Part shown: positions 1-6,544 of the stretch, one piece after another
Numbering within the stretch: the stretch's first letter is position 1
Layout: each line of letters opens with the position of its first letter
DNA from: Oscillospiraceae bacterium
GTDB lineage: Bacteria > Bacillota > Clostridia > Oscillospirales > Oscillospiraceae
Direction: 5' to 3'
Length of the DNA: 20,229 nucleotides
Assembly: GCA_016293265.1 (NCBI GenBank)
Contig: JAEDEN010000030.1
Span: 1-20,229 of the forward strand
Translations under genes and position numbers: made by a program
Notes under the pieces: model-generated
What the model saw: only the letters and a program-made list of their open reading frames with translations
Databases searched by the model: none
What the model was told of the DNA's origin: nothing

Positions 1-1
1 C

Positions 2-1084
2 GTCGTTCAGCACATGGAGCCGGATCACTCCGGCAGCCTGCTCCGGTTCCTGGAGGCCTATCCCACTGCGCAGGTAGCAGCTTCCTCCAAGGCCTTTGCG
101 ATGATCAAGAATTTCTTCCATACGGACCTTGCGGAGCGGCAGATAACTGTGGGAGAGGGCGATACCCTGTCCCTCGGCCGGCACACCCTGCACTTTATCA
201 CTGCCCCTATGGTTCACTGGCCGGAGGTCATCATGACATACGACAGCACGGACAAGGTGCTGTTCTCCGCGGACGCCTTCGGAAAGTTCGGCGCTCAGGA
301 CGCGGCAGAGGATTGGGATGACGAGGCCCGGCGCTATTACATCGGCATTGTAGGCAAATACGGCAGCCAGGTGCAGACGGTTCTGAAGAAGGCAGCGGCG
401 CTGGATATCCAGACCATCTGCCCGCTGCACGGACCGGTACTGAGCGAAAATCTGGGCCATTATGTGGACCTCTACAACAAGTGGTCTTCCTATACCCCGG
501 AGGAGGATGGTATCCTCGTTGCCTATACCTCTGTCTACGGGAATACCCGAAAAGCCGTGGAACAACTGGCAGAGACATTGAAAAAGGCCGGTCAAAAGGT
601 CGCGGTTTACGATCTGGCCCGCAGCGATATGCCCCAGGCTGTGGCTGACGCATTCCGATACAGCAAGCTGGTCCTTGCCACGACCACCTATAACAATGAC
701 ATTTTCCCGTTCATGCGGGAGTTTATCGAACACCTGACTGCCCGGGGTTTCTGCAACCGCACGGTGGCTATCATGGAAAACGGCAGCTGGGCTCCCTCCG
801 CAGCCCGTGTTATCAAAGGCCTTCTGGAAAAGAGCAAGAACCTGACCTTTGTGGAGCCGGTGGTGACGCTCCGCTCCGCTCTGAGTGAGGAGAGCGCCGC
901 CCATCTGGAGCTGCTGGCAAAAGCTCTGTGCGGTGAGACCTGTGTTTCTGATGGCGAACCCTGCGGCAAAAAGAAGTTTGTCTGTAAGATCTGCGGCTAT
1001 GTGTACGAGGGCGAGACGCTTCCCAAGGATTTCGCCTGCCCCATCTGCAAGCGCGGAGCCGAAGATTTTGAAGAAATCAAGTGA
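2..1084 (+). CDS. fprA: Flavodiiron protein with C-terminal rubredoxin domain (5' partial)
   Basis: Reduces O2 to water (or NO to N2O) in the cytoplasm of anaerobes, with electrons from rubredoxin. The frame is open at the window edge, so roughly the first 80 residues of a typical FprA are missing. Numbering from the Met at 14, the metallo-beta-lactamase-type diiron ligands are all visible: the H-x-E-x-D-H signature (His at 11-13 to His5), His68, Asp87 and His139. A flavodoxin domain follows from about residue 167, with the FMN phosphate loop TSVYGNTRK, and runs to about 310. The last 38 residues are a rubredoxin-like domain with CKICGYVYEG and CPICKRG, so this is a fused flavorubredoxin, unlike the shorter Moorella-type FprA. 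The stop lies 17 bases before the desulfoferrodoxin ATG, which implies an operon. An oxygen-reduction role is favoured over NO because of the neighbours; the sequence alone does not decide this. Confidence 0.93.
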   Translation, partial: VVQHMEPDHSGSLLRFLEAYPTAQVAASSKAFAMIKNFFHTDLAERQITVGEGDTLSLGRHTLHFITAPMVHWPEVIMTYDSTDKVLFSADAFGKFGAQDAAEDWDDEARRYYIGIVGKYGSQVQTVLKKAAALDIQTICPLHGPVLSENLGHYVDLYNKWSSYTPEEDGILVAYTSVYGNTRKAVEQLAETLKKAGQKVAVYDLARSDMPQAVADAFRYSKLVLATTTYNNDIFPFMREFIEHLTARGFCNRTVAIMENGSWAPSAARVIKGLLEKSKNLTFVEPVVTLRSALSEESAAHLELLAKALCGETCVSDGEPCGKKKFVCKICGYVYEGETLPKDFACPICKRGAEDFEEIK

Positions 1085-1101
1085 ATCAGGAGGAAATCAT
1101 C

Positions 1102-1485
1102 ATGAGCAATACCAAGTTTTACATCTGTGAGCATTGCGGAAATATTGTCGGCAAGATCCATGACGCAGGCGTTCCTCTGATGTGCTGCGGCCAGAAAATG
1201 AAAGAACTGGTCCCCGGCACTGTGGAGGCCAGCACGGAAAAGCATATCCCTGTATTCACTGTGGAGGGCAATCTTGTTAAAGTTTCCGTGGGTGCTGTCG
1301 AGCATCCGATGACCGAAGAGCACCTTATCCAGTGGGTCTATCTGCAGACCACTTCCGGCGGTCAGCGCAAGGTTCTGACTCCCGGTGCGGCTCCTACGGT
1401 TTCTTTTTCTCTGACCGATGATGACAAGCCTGTGGCGGTCTATGCCTACTGCAACCTCCACGGCCTTTGGATGGCGGAGATCTGA
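1102..1485 (+). CDS. dfx: Desulfoferrodoxin (2Fe superoxide reductase)
   Basis: Reduces superoxide to hydrogen peroxide in the cytoplasm without making O2, taking electrons from rubredoxin. At 127 residues it has the standard length. The N-terminal desulforedoxin domain (residues 1-36) has the FeS4 cysteines as CEHC and an adjacent CC pair. The rest is the neelaredoxin/SOR domain: His in EKHIP, the HPM segment, and the C-terminal CNLHGLW, which supplies the Cys and His of the catalytic Fe(His)4Cys centre. The chosen ATG has an AGGAGG 8 bases upstream (1088-1093). An in-frame GTG at 1081 would overlap the previous stop and has no ribosome binding site. A small inverted repeat, TGAAAC-AAC-GTTTCA, spans the stop codon (1483-1497). 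It lacks a T-run, so it is not called as a terminator. Confidence 0.95.
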   Translation: MSNTKFYICEHCGNIVGKIHDAGVPLMCCGQKMKELVPGTVEASTEKHIPVFTVEGNLVKVSVGAVEHPMTEEHLIQWVYLQTTSGGQRKVLTPGAAPTVSFSLTDDDKPVAVYAYCNLHGLWMAEI

Positions 1486-1543
1486 AACAACGTTTCATGA
1501 TTCAGTAAAATCCCATATTTTAAATTTAAAGGAGTGTTTTGTT

Positions 1544-1699
1544 ATGAAGTATGTGTGCGATTTGTGCGGTTGGGTTTACGATGAGGCTATTGGCGATCCC
1601 GATCACGGCATTGCCCCCGGCACCAAGTTTGCCGATCTGCCCGAAGATTTTGAGTGCCCTCTGTGCGGCGCCGGCAAGGACCAGTTCTCTGCCGAGTAA
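1544..1699 (+). CDS. Rubredoxin
   Basis: A 51-residue one-electron carrier with an Fe(SCys)4 centre. It probably feeds the flavodiiron protein and the superoxide reductase encoded just upstream. Both metal-binding loops are present, CDLCGWVYD near the N-terminus and CPLCGAGKDQF near the C-terminus. The typical GDPDHGIAPGT and DLPEDFECPLC segments lie between them, and the length is that of a complete stand-alone rubredoxin. The start is ATG at 1544, with AAAGGAG at 1528-1534 as ribosome binding site. The 58-base gap after dfx is AT-rich and contains the perfect 12-bp palindrome TTTAAATTTAAA (1519-1530). This could be part of a promoter or only low complexity. A terminator lies at 1857-1899. 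Confidence 0.95.
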   Translation: MKYVCDLCGWVYDEAIGDPDHGIAPGTKFADLPEDFECPLCGAGKDQFSAE

Positions 1700-1856
1700 A
1701 TCGCCGGGAAGCGGTGAAATCCCTGGTACATCAGAAAATGGCTCTGCTTTTGACTATCAGGTAAAGCGGCTCTGGAATCCAGTTGATTTCCTCGCAATAT
1801 CCATGGCCGCTCAGGCTGCCATTAAGGAGTCCAAGTAAGACTGGCTGAAATAAATG
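1700..1856 (+). other. Intergenic stretch with a possible coding relic
   Basis: No gene with a start and ribosome binding site is visible here. In one + frame an open stretch ends at a TAA at 1836-1838 with the peptide-like tail ISMAAQAAIKESK, immediately before the terminator at 1857. The frame only stays open upstream by running antiphase through rubredoxin, so it is not a gene. A degraded 3' end of a lost gene is possible but unproven. Confidence 0.25.
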
Positions 1857-1899
1857 ACAACGCTCCCGATTCCAAATGGAATCGGGAGCGTTGTTTTTT
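1857..1899 (+). terminator. Intrinsic terminator of the fprA-dfx-rubredoxin operon
   Basis: A perfect 17-bp inverted repeat (1857-1873 and 1878-1894) with an AAAT loop is followed by a T-run to 1899. On the opposite strand the hairpin is followed by a looser T-rich tract, so it may also stop the converging bioYBD transcript, which ends at 1954. Confidence 0.93.
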
Positions 1900-1953
1900 C
1901 CGCACAAATCGGGAAAACCATGCTTTCCTGTTTTTGTAAGGTTCCTTCGGCTT

Positions 1954-2622
1954 TCATCGGTACAGCGCAGCAAGCGCTGCCCCGTCCATATTCAGATCGG
2001 CCTGTCCCGGAGCGATTCGGTCCAGAACCGGAAGGCCGGTAAGTGCCTCAACCATGGCCGCGTTATCTTCCTGCATGGCACCGCCGGTATACCGGTTCAA
2101 AAAGACGCCCCTCGTCTCGATTCCCCGGCTCTGCATATAGCAGACCGTCGTTACCACCGCGTTGATGGTCCCCAGGCCTGCATCCGCCACGACCACCGCT
2201 CCCAGATCCAACGCCCGGATGATATCCTCCAGCAGAAGACGGCGCTCCGCGTCCCATCGAATGGGGCAGACGATCCCTCCGCTGCCCTCCACAGTAACAA
2301 AATCACACAGCCCGCACACCCGCCGGTAATCTGCCAGCACACGATCCAACTCCACACTGCCGCCCTCCAGGCGGGCCGCCAGGTGGGGGGATACCGGCGT
2401 TTCATACCGGTAACTCAGCAGTGTTTCCTTTGGCTGGGAAATACCGGAGATCCTTCGCACATAGCCGGCGTCACTATCCTCGACCGAAACCGCGCCGGAC
2501 AGAGCCGCTTTATAGTACCCCGGAGAAAGCCCGGCCTCCCGCAGTTTTTTCACCATCAGCGCCGTTACATAGGTCTTTCCCACATCCGTTCCTGTGGCCG
2601 TGACAAATAATCCCTTACTCAT
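1954..2622 (-). CDS. bioD: Dethiobiotin synthetase
   Basis: ATP-dependent carboxylation and ring closure of 7,8-diaminopelargonate to dethiobiotin, the penultimate step of biotin synthesis. The 222-residue product starts MSKGLFVTATGTDVGKT, the family's N-terminal P-loop (residues about 8-16). It retains the VEGSGGI segment and a GVFLNR segment typical of the family. The start at 2622 overlaps the end of bioB by 8 bases (ATGAGTAA), which indicates translational coupling. A longer reading from 2676 would run 54 bases further into bioB and lacks the family N-terminus. It is the last gene of the bioYBD operon, and its end faces the terminator hairpin at 1857-1894. Confidence 0.95.
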   Translation of the reverse strand: MSKGLFVTATGTDVGKTYVTALMVKKLREAGLSPGYYKAALSGAVSVEDSDAGYVRRISGISQPKETLLSYRYETPVSPHLAARLEGGSVELDRVLADYRRVCGLCDFVTVEGSGGIVCPIRWDAERRLLLEDIIRALDLGAVVVADAGLGTINAVVTTVCYMQSRGIETRGVFLNRYTGGAMQEDNAAMVEALTGLPVLDRIAPGQADLNMDGAALAALYR

Positions 2623-3586
2623 TGCACAGCTCCGGTATGTAGCCCAGGCGGCCCAGCATGTCCATATCGCTTTCAATTGTATAGCCGGAGGTGGTGAGCA
2701 TATCCCCGGAGATCACTGCATTGGCGCCGGAGTGGAAGCACCCCTCTCCCTTGTCCTTCATCAGCCCCCGTCCACCGGCCAGACGGATGGACACGCCAGG
2801 CAGCAGAAACCGGTACACCGCCACGATTCGGCGCATATCATCTTCGCTCAGACGCGCATCGTCCGCATAGGGGGTGCCCGGAATGGGATTGAGCATATTT
2901 ACTGGCACGCTCCTGACGCCCAATTCCCGCAGGGTCAGCGCCATGTCAACACGGTCTTCCGGCGTCTCTCCCAGCCCCATAATGCCTCCGGAGCAGACAT
3001 TCAGGCCTGCCCTCTGGGCAGCCCGGATGGCGGCAAGCTTATCGTCGAAGCTGTGGGTCGTGCAGATATTGGGGAAATTCCGCCTGGAAGTCTCCAGATT
3101 ATTATGGACCCGGCTGACACCAGCCTCCCGCAGCCGGCGGTACTGGTCTTCATTCAGCAGTCCGAAAGAAACGCAGACCTGAATATTGACCCGCTGCCGA
3201 ATGGCCCGGACCGCATCGCACATTTTGTCCACTTCCCCGTCATTCAGCGCCCGGCCGGAGGTAACGATAGAATACCGCAGCACACCTCTTTGGGCGTTGT
3301 ACTCTGCCTGCCGGACGATCTCCTCCGTATCCAGCAGCGGATAGGTCTCCACCCCGGTATGATAGTGCGCAGATTGTGCACAATACTTGCAGTCCTCTGT
3401 GCAGCGGCCGCTTTTCCCGTTGATGATGGTACAGATATCAACTCCGTTTCCACAGAAGCGCCGCCGGATCTCATCCGCCGCCGCGCAGAGAGGTTCCAAC
3501 GGCTCTCCGTACAGCTCCAGGGCCTCCTTCCGGGTCAGCTCTCCCCCGGCCATGACCTTCTCCTTCAATCTCTCTGTCAGTGTCAT
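2615..3586 (-). CDS. bioB: Biotin synthase (radical SAM)
   Basis: Inserts sulfur into dethiobiotin to make biotin, using a SAM-binding [4Fe-4S] cluster and an auxiliary Fe-S cluster as sulfur donor. The radical SAM motif C-x3-C-x2-C is seen in GRCTEDCKYCAQSAHY. Other family landmarks are NLETS, CSGGIMGLGE, NMLNPIPGTP and IRLAGGRG. The 323-residue length is normal. The chosen ATG at 3586 is preceded by AGGAGG on the minus strand; a reading open to 3670 would add 28 residues, overlap bioY and lose the ribosome binding site. It sits 16 bases after bioY and overlaps bioD by 8 bases. No bioA, bioF, bioC, bioH or bioW is in the window, so any early pathway must be encoded elsewhere or the precursor imported. 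Confidence 0.97.
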   Translation of the reverse strand: MTLTERLKEKVMAGGELTRKEALELYGEPLEPLCAAADEIRRRFCGNGVDICTIINGKSGRCTEDCKYCAQSAHYHTGVETYPLLDTEEIVRQAEYNAQRGVLRYSIVTSGRALNDGEVDKMCDAVRAIRQRVNIQVCVSFGLLNEDQYRRLREAGVSRVHNNLETSRRNFPNICTTHSFDDKLAAIRAAQRAGLNVCSGGIMGLGETPEDRVDMALTLRELGVRSVPVNMLNPIPGTPYADDARLSEDDMRRIVAVYRFLLPGVSIRLAGGRGLMKDKGEGCFHSGANAVISGDMLTTSGYTIESDMDMLGRLGYIPELCNE

Positions 3587-3602
3587 CTGCTCTTTCCTCC
3601 TC

Positions 3603-4172
3603 TCAATCCAGCCGAAACCCACTTTTGTGCAGCCGCAGACCCAGTTGGGATGCCAGCAGGCACAGCACAAAATCTCCCGGCATATCCAGCGGAAAACAGG
3701 ACAGCAGGATCACTGTCCAGGTCGCAGGCGTGTTTGCATAATAATTCAAGATCATGTATTTATAGGCGATGCCAATGCCGTAAGTCACGGCAAAACCCGC
3801 CAGGCAGGACAGGAAATAGTTTCTCCAGTTGGGCTCCAGCCGCCGGCTGAGCGTTCCGGTGACCCACGCCGCGGCAATGAAGCCCAGCAAATAGCCAAAA
3901 CTCGGACGGAAAATATAGCCAATTCCGCCGCCAGCCGCAAAGACCGGGATCCCTACCAGGCCCACCAAAACATAGCTGCCCACGGACATCGCGCCATAAC
4001 AGCCGCCCAGAGTCAGTCCCGCCAACAGGACAAAGAAGAACTGCAGCGTGAAATAATCCATATAAGGGATCGGAATCTGGATAAAAGCTCCCGCTGCCAC
4101 CATGGCAGCAAACATACCGCACAAGGTCAACTGTCTCGCGGTGATCCTTTGCTTTTTCGTTTCCGTTTTCAT
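3603..4172 (-). CDS. bioY: Biotin transporter substrate-binding subunit BioY
   Basis: The S-component of an ECF-type biotin transporter in the cytoplasmic membrane, working alone or with shared EcfA/EcfA'/EcfT subunits that are not encoded here. The 189-residue protein has about six hydrophobic helices, beginning at LCGMFAAMVAAGAFIQI. It shows the BioY-type stretch FTLQFFFVLLAGLTLGG, followed by the Gly-rich FAAGGGIGYIFRPSFGYLLGF. The start at 4172 follows AGGAGG at 8 bases' spacing; longer in-frame readings would cross the promoter. It is the first gene of the bioYBD operon. The promoter and BirA operator lie 32-85 bases upstream, so synthesis should fall when biotin is plentiful. Confidence 0.95.
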   Translation of the reverse strand: MKTETKKQRITARQLTLCGMFAAMVAAGAFIQIPIPYMDYFTLQFFFVLLAGLTLGGCYGAMSVGSYVLVGLVGIPVFAAGGGIGYIFRPSFGYLLGFIAAAWVTGTLSRRLEPNWRNYFLSCLAGFAVTYGIGIAYKYMILNYYANTPATWTVILLSCFPLDMPGDFVLCLLASQLGLRLHKSGFRLD

Positions 4173-4203
4173 CGCTTTTCCTCCTAACAGCACGAATGTG
4201 TTT

Positions 4204-4232
4204 ATCATAAGGCATCCCCTCCTCATTGTCAA
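4204..4232 (-). promoter_or_regulatory. Sigma-A promoter of bioYBD
   Basis: Read on the minus strand: TTGACA (plus positions 4227-4232), a 17-base spacer, then TATGAT (4204-4209). This is a perfect -35 and a one-mismatch -10 at ideal spacing. Transcription would begin near 4197, leaving a leader of about 25 bases that holds little besides the bioY ribosome binding site. There is therefore no room for a riboswitch, which fits control by a repressor. Confidence 0.85.
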
Positions 4233-4257
4233 CCATTTTTTATATATCGGTTTACAA
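4226..4257 (-). promoter_or_regulatory. BirA operator (biotin repressor binding site)
   Basis: TTGTCAACC (4226-4234), 14 bases, GGTTTACAA (4249-4257). The two 9-base arms form an inverted repeat with one mismatch. Arm sequence and spacing match the site known for bifunctional BirA in Gram-positive bacteria. The arm at 4226-4234 contains the -35 hexamer, so bound BirA-biotinyl-AMP would block RNA polymerase directly. birA itself is not in the window. Confidence 0.88.
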
Positions 4258-4401
4258 CTATGGGCGCAGCCGGGAAAAACCGAAATCAGAAATTTTGCGC
4301 CGCCTGACCGTACCGGGCTTTTAATCTCCCCGCAACAGATGCCGCTGCGCAGGCCGCCGTCAAGGATATGAAGCAAGCGAAACATCCAAAAGGCCGAAAA
4401 T
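4258..4401 (+). other. Gap upstream of bioY with a possible 3' gene relic
   Basis: No complete gene is seen. One + frame is open from 4308 (after a TGA at 4305) to a TGA at 4401-4403 and ends in the coding-like tail AAAQAAVKDMKQAKHPKGRK. The stop lies against the stem of a strong + strand terminator. There is no start codon with a ribosome binding site. The simplest reading is the surviving end of a deleted + strand gene; this is inference. Confidence 0.3.
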
Positions 4402-4439
4402 GATCCCCGGTTCACAATGAACCGGGGATCGTTTTATTT
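4402..4439 (+). terminator. Intrinsic terminator, possibly bidirectional
   Basis: A perfect 13-bp stem (GATCCCCGGTTCA at 4402-4414 with its complement at 4418-4430) has a 3-base loop and is followed by GTTTTATTTA. On the minus strand the stem is followed by TTTTCGG. No complete + strand gene precedes it, so it is either left over from a lost gene or a backup for the minus-strand transcript from 6398. Confidence 0.8.
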
Positions 4440-4507
4440 ATGGGCCTCCGGGTCATTCCGGAATGCCTCCCTGGCCGGAAAACGCGTATTCGGATGATTC
4501 CCACACC

Positions 4508-4547
4508 GGGAAAAAGAGGAGCCGCCCTTTTGGGGCAGCTCCTCTTT
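4508..4547 (-). terminator. Terminator of the VanW-family gene
   Basis: Inverted repeat AAAGAGGAGC (4513-4522) and GCTCCTCTTT (4538-4547), extended inward by GCCC/GGGC after one mismatch. On the minus strand the stem runs into a T-rich CTCTTTTTCCC tail. It begins 40 bases after the stop codon at 4587. Confidence 0.8.
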
Positions 4548-4586
4548 CATCTTGATCCGTTTTATTCAGTGTTTCCCAATCCCAGG

Positions 4587-6398
4587 TCAGGCCGCGTCCC
4601 CGGTGATGACCTCGCCGGCCGCTTCGTCCGTCTGGCCGGCGGTCTCAGGAGGTTCCTCCGGGGCCTCCACCGGCGTCTCCTCCGGAGGATCGGGGACAAC
4701 GGGCGTCTCCGGAACAGTGGGGGGATCAGGCTCCGGCGGTGTCACAGGCACTTCCGGGGTGATGGGCGCCACCGCAGGCACTTCCGCACCGGGCAGCTGG
4801 CCGGGAGCCCGGAGAATAACCTTGTTCCGCACCTTATAGTTACTGCTGGCCTCAAAGGCGGAGGAGATGAGGTTGCCGTCCTTGTCGTAAACATGGCGGT
4901 AGCTCTTTACCTGGTAGCCGGTATAGGGAGTGACCTTCACCTGCTCCGTGCCGGGGGCCACGGCCGCATCCTCCCGGTACTCCGTCTCCCAGTCGGTGCG
5001 GGAGAGGACCTCATTGGTCATGCGGGCATATGTACCGTCGATATTGGTTCCCAGAAGCCGCACAGTGATATAGCCATCCTGATAGGATGTCTGGATCTTG
5101 ATGGGGTAAAGGGTATCGTTGGTGAATTTATAGTCGGGACCGCCCCAGGAAACGGTGGCGTCCATGCCCCAGTCGATGTAAGAGGGAACATAGCGGTGGG
5201 CATAGCGCTCCGTAATTTCAAGATTGCCCCGGAGGCACGCGTAGTACAGCGTGGAGGACACCTGGCAGATGCCGCCGCCGATCTCATCCACGGTTTCACC
5301 CTTCACATAGGCGGGGGCGGCCTGGAAGCCCCGCTCTGCCGTCCGCTTGCCCACCGCTTCGTTATAGGAAAACACATCGCCGGTGTTCATCACATAGCCG
5401 TTGACCTTCTCGGCAGCCAGGCGGACGTTGGTCTTCCGGGCGGCGGTGCCTCCCACCTTGGTCTTGCACTCCCCCAGGACATCCCGGAAGAGGACCTCTT
5501 TCAGCTCCGCCGCCGTGACGGAGGGAATCTGAATGGTGGCGGGGATGGAGACCGTATCGCCGGGCTGGGCGCCGTCCATCAGCCTCTGGGCAGCGGGAAT
5601 GTCAAAATCTGCTCCCATCTGCTCGGGGGTAATGGTACCGGTGGCTGCATCGTAGCCGGCGTTCTTCATCTCGCCGTAAATGGTGTCGTGGATGTCCTGG
5701 GCAGTCACCGCCTTGGCAGGGATGGGGGTGGTGTCCAAACCGACGAAAGCGCTTTCCGTATGGGCCCCCAGGGCAACGGAAAGCATTCCCTCCAGCGCTG
5801 CCGCGTCCACGCTGCGGCCGTCCCGGGCGGTGGTCACCTCCACGCTGTTCTGATTCAGAACATAAGAGGCATCCTGGGCCGGACGGTCCAGCTCCGCCTT
5901 CAGCTCCGCCGCAGCCCGCGCCACAGCTCCTTCGTCCGGACGCAGCGCCTGGGGCAGCGCGTCCCGCCCCAGCAGCGCCATGAGGTAATTCACGCCCCCG
6001 GCAAGGAAGCTCCGGTTATGCTGGTGGTTATAGGCCGCAAAAGCCGCCCGCTCCATATCCTCCGGTGCAAACAGCCCGAACTCCCCAGCGGTAAACTGCA
6101 CCTCCGGCTCTTTCGCGCCATCCAGGCAGACCCCATACTCCCGGGCGGGGAGCTGGGCGGCCAGGGCATCGGCGGCCTGGGCGGCGCTCATGCCGCTTAC
6201 CTCCACTCCCGCCAGGGTGCTGTTGGGGAAAAACGCATCCGAACGCCGGGCCAGGAGGCACAGCGTCAGATACACGCACAGCGCCAGCGCCAAAAGCACC
6301 CCCAGGACGATCAGGGGTGTCTTGCTTCCTTTCTTCTTTTCCAGTCGGGCGCCGCCCGCGCCCTTTGCCGCAACGGCTCCATTGGTCACTTCGTTCAT
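4587..6398 (-). CDS. Membrane-anchored VanW/YoaR-family cell-wall protein
   Basis: A 603-residue protein predicted to be anchored in the membrane and to act in the wall; the biochemical activity of the VanW domain is unknown. Order of parts: a short basic cytoplasmic N-terminus, a transmembrane helix (about 28-50), a peptidoglycan-binding-4-like region (from FFPNSTLAGVEVSGM at 57-70 to about 310), and the VanW domain (about 330-447, with GDVFSYNEAVGKRT and the conserved GGGICQVSSTLYYA). A G5-like segment follows (about 486-530, PYTGYQVKSYRHVY), then a Pro/Glu-rich tail (531-603). The ATG at 6398 follows AGGAGG. The gene stands 146 bases after the Noc-like gene and appears to have its own extended -10 promoter with a WalR-box match. 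It is not evidence of vancomycin resistance: no van ligase genes are present. Confidence 0.9.
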   Translation of the reverse strand: MNEVTNGAVAAKGAGGARLEKKKGSKTPLIVLGVLLALALCVYLTLCLLARRSDAFFPNSTLAGVEVSGMSAAQAADALAAQLPAREYGVCLDGAKEPEVQFTAGEFGLFAPEDMERAAFAAYNHQHNRSFLAGGVNYLMALLGRDALPQALRPDEGAVARAAAELKAELDRPAQDASYVLNQNSVEVTTARDGRSVDAAALEGMLSVALGAHTESAFVGLDTTPIPAKAVTAQDIHDTIYGEMKNAGYDAATGTITPEQMGADFDIPAAQRLMDGAQPGDTVSIPATIQIPSVTAAELKEVLFRDVLGECKTKVGGTAARKTNVRLAAEKVNGYVMNTGDVFSYNEAVGKRTAERGFQAAPAYVKGETVDEIGGGICQVSSTLYYACLRGNLEITERYAHRYVPSYIDWGMDATVSWGGPDYKFTNDTLYPIKIQTSYQDGYITVRLLGTNIDGTYARMTNEVLSRTDWETEYREDAAVAPGTEQVKVTPYTGYQVKSYRHVYDKDGNLISSAFEASSNYKVRNKVILRAPGQLPGAEVPAVAPITPEVPVTPPEPDPPTVPETPVVPDPPEETPVEAPEEPPETAGQTDEAAGEVITGDAA

Positions 6399-6457
6399 GA
6401 AGCCCTCCTGAATTCTTTATTTTGACGGGTCCTACAGTCCCGGTCCATTGGTATCCC

Positions 6458-6466
6458 ATTGTAGCA
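6458..6466 (-). promoter_or_regulatory. Extended -10 promoter of the VanW-family gene
   Basis: Minus strand TGC-TACAAT: TACAAT lies at plus positions 6458-6463 and the TG of an extended -10 at 6465-6466. There is no good -35 at 17 bases, as expected for an extended -10 or an activated promoter. It lies 60 bases upstream of the ATG at 6398. Confidence 0.5.
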
Positions 6467-6484
6467 CATCTTGCGGAAAATTGG

Positions 6485-6501
6485 ATTACAAAGTAGTTAC
6501 A
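6485..6501 (-). promoter_or_regulatory. WalR (YycF) box match upstream of the VanW-family gene
   Basis: On the minus strand TGTAAC (6496-6501), TACTT, TGTAAT (6485-6490). This fits the published WalR consensus TGTWAH-N5-TGTWAH at every defined position. The repeat period of 11 bases is one helical turn, as OmpR-type regulators need. It ends about 20 bases upstream of the proposed extended -10, an activating position. WalR controls peptidoglycan remodelling genes, which suits the downstream product. Confidence 0.55.
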
Positions 6502-6544
6502 ATCAAGGAAATGTCTGGAAGCATCAGAAGCTTTTGCGTCCCGC

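Noticed and set aside
1483..1497. TGAAAC-AAC-GTTTCA inverted repeat at the dfx stop as a terminator or degenerate parS
   Set aside because: Only 6-bp arms, no T-run, and it lacks the CACGTG core of parS.
2594..3850. 418-residue + strand open frame opposite bioB and bioY
   Set aside because: Crosses two real genes on the other strand and has no family features.
4173..4203. Biotin or other riboswitch in the bioY leader
   Set aside because: The predicted leader is only about 25 bases and is filled by the ribosome binding site; control is explained by the BirA operator.
4587..6398. VanW-domain gene as a vancomycin resistance determinant
   Set aside because: No vanA/B-type ligase, vanH, vanX, vanR or vanS is nearby; VanW domains are common in clostridial wall proteins.
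4440..6425. 661-residue open frame on the + strand opposite the VanW-family gene
   Set aside because: Arg/Gly/His-rich composition without motifs, no ribosome binding site, fully antisense to a gene with clear domains; a product of high GC.
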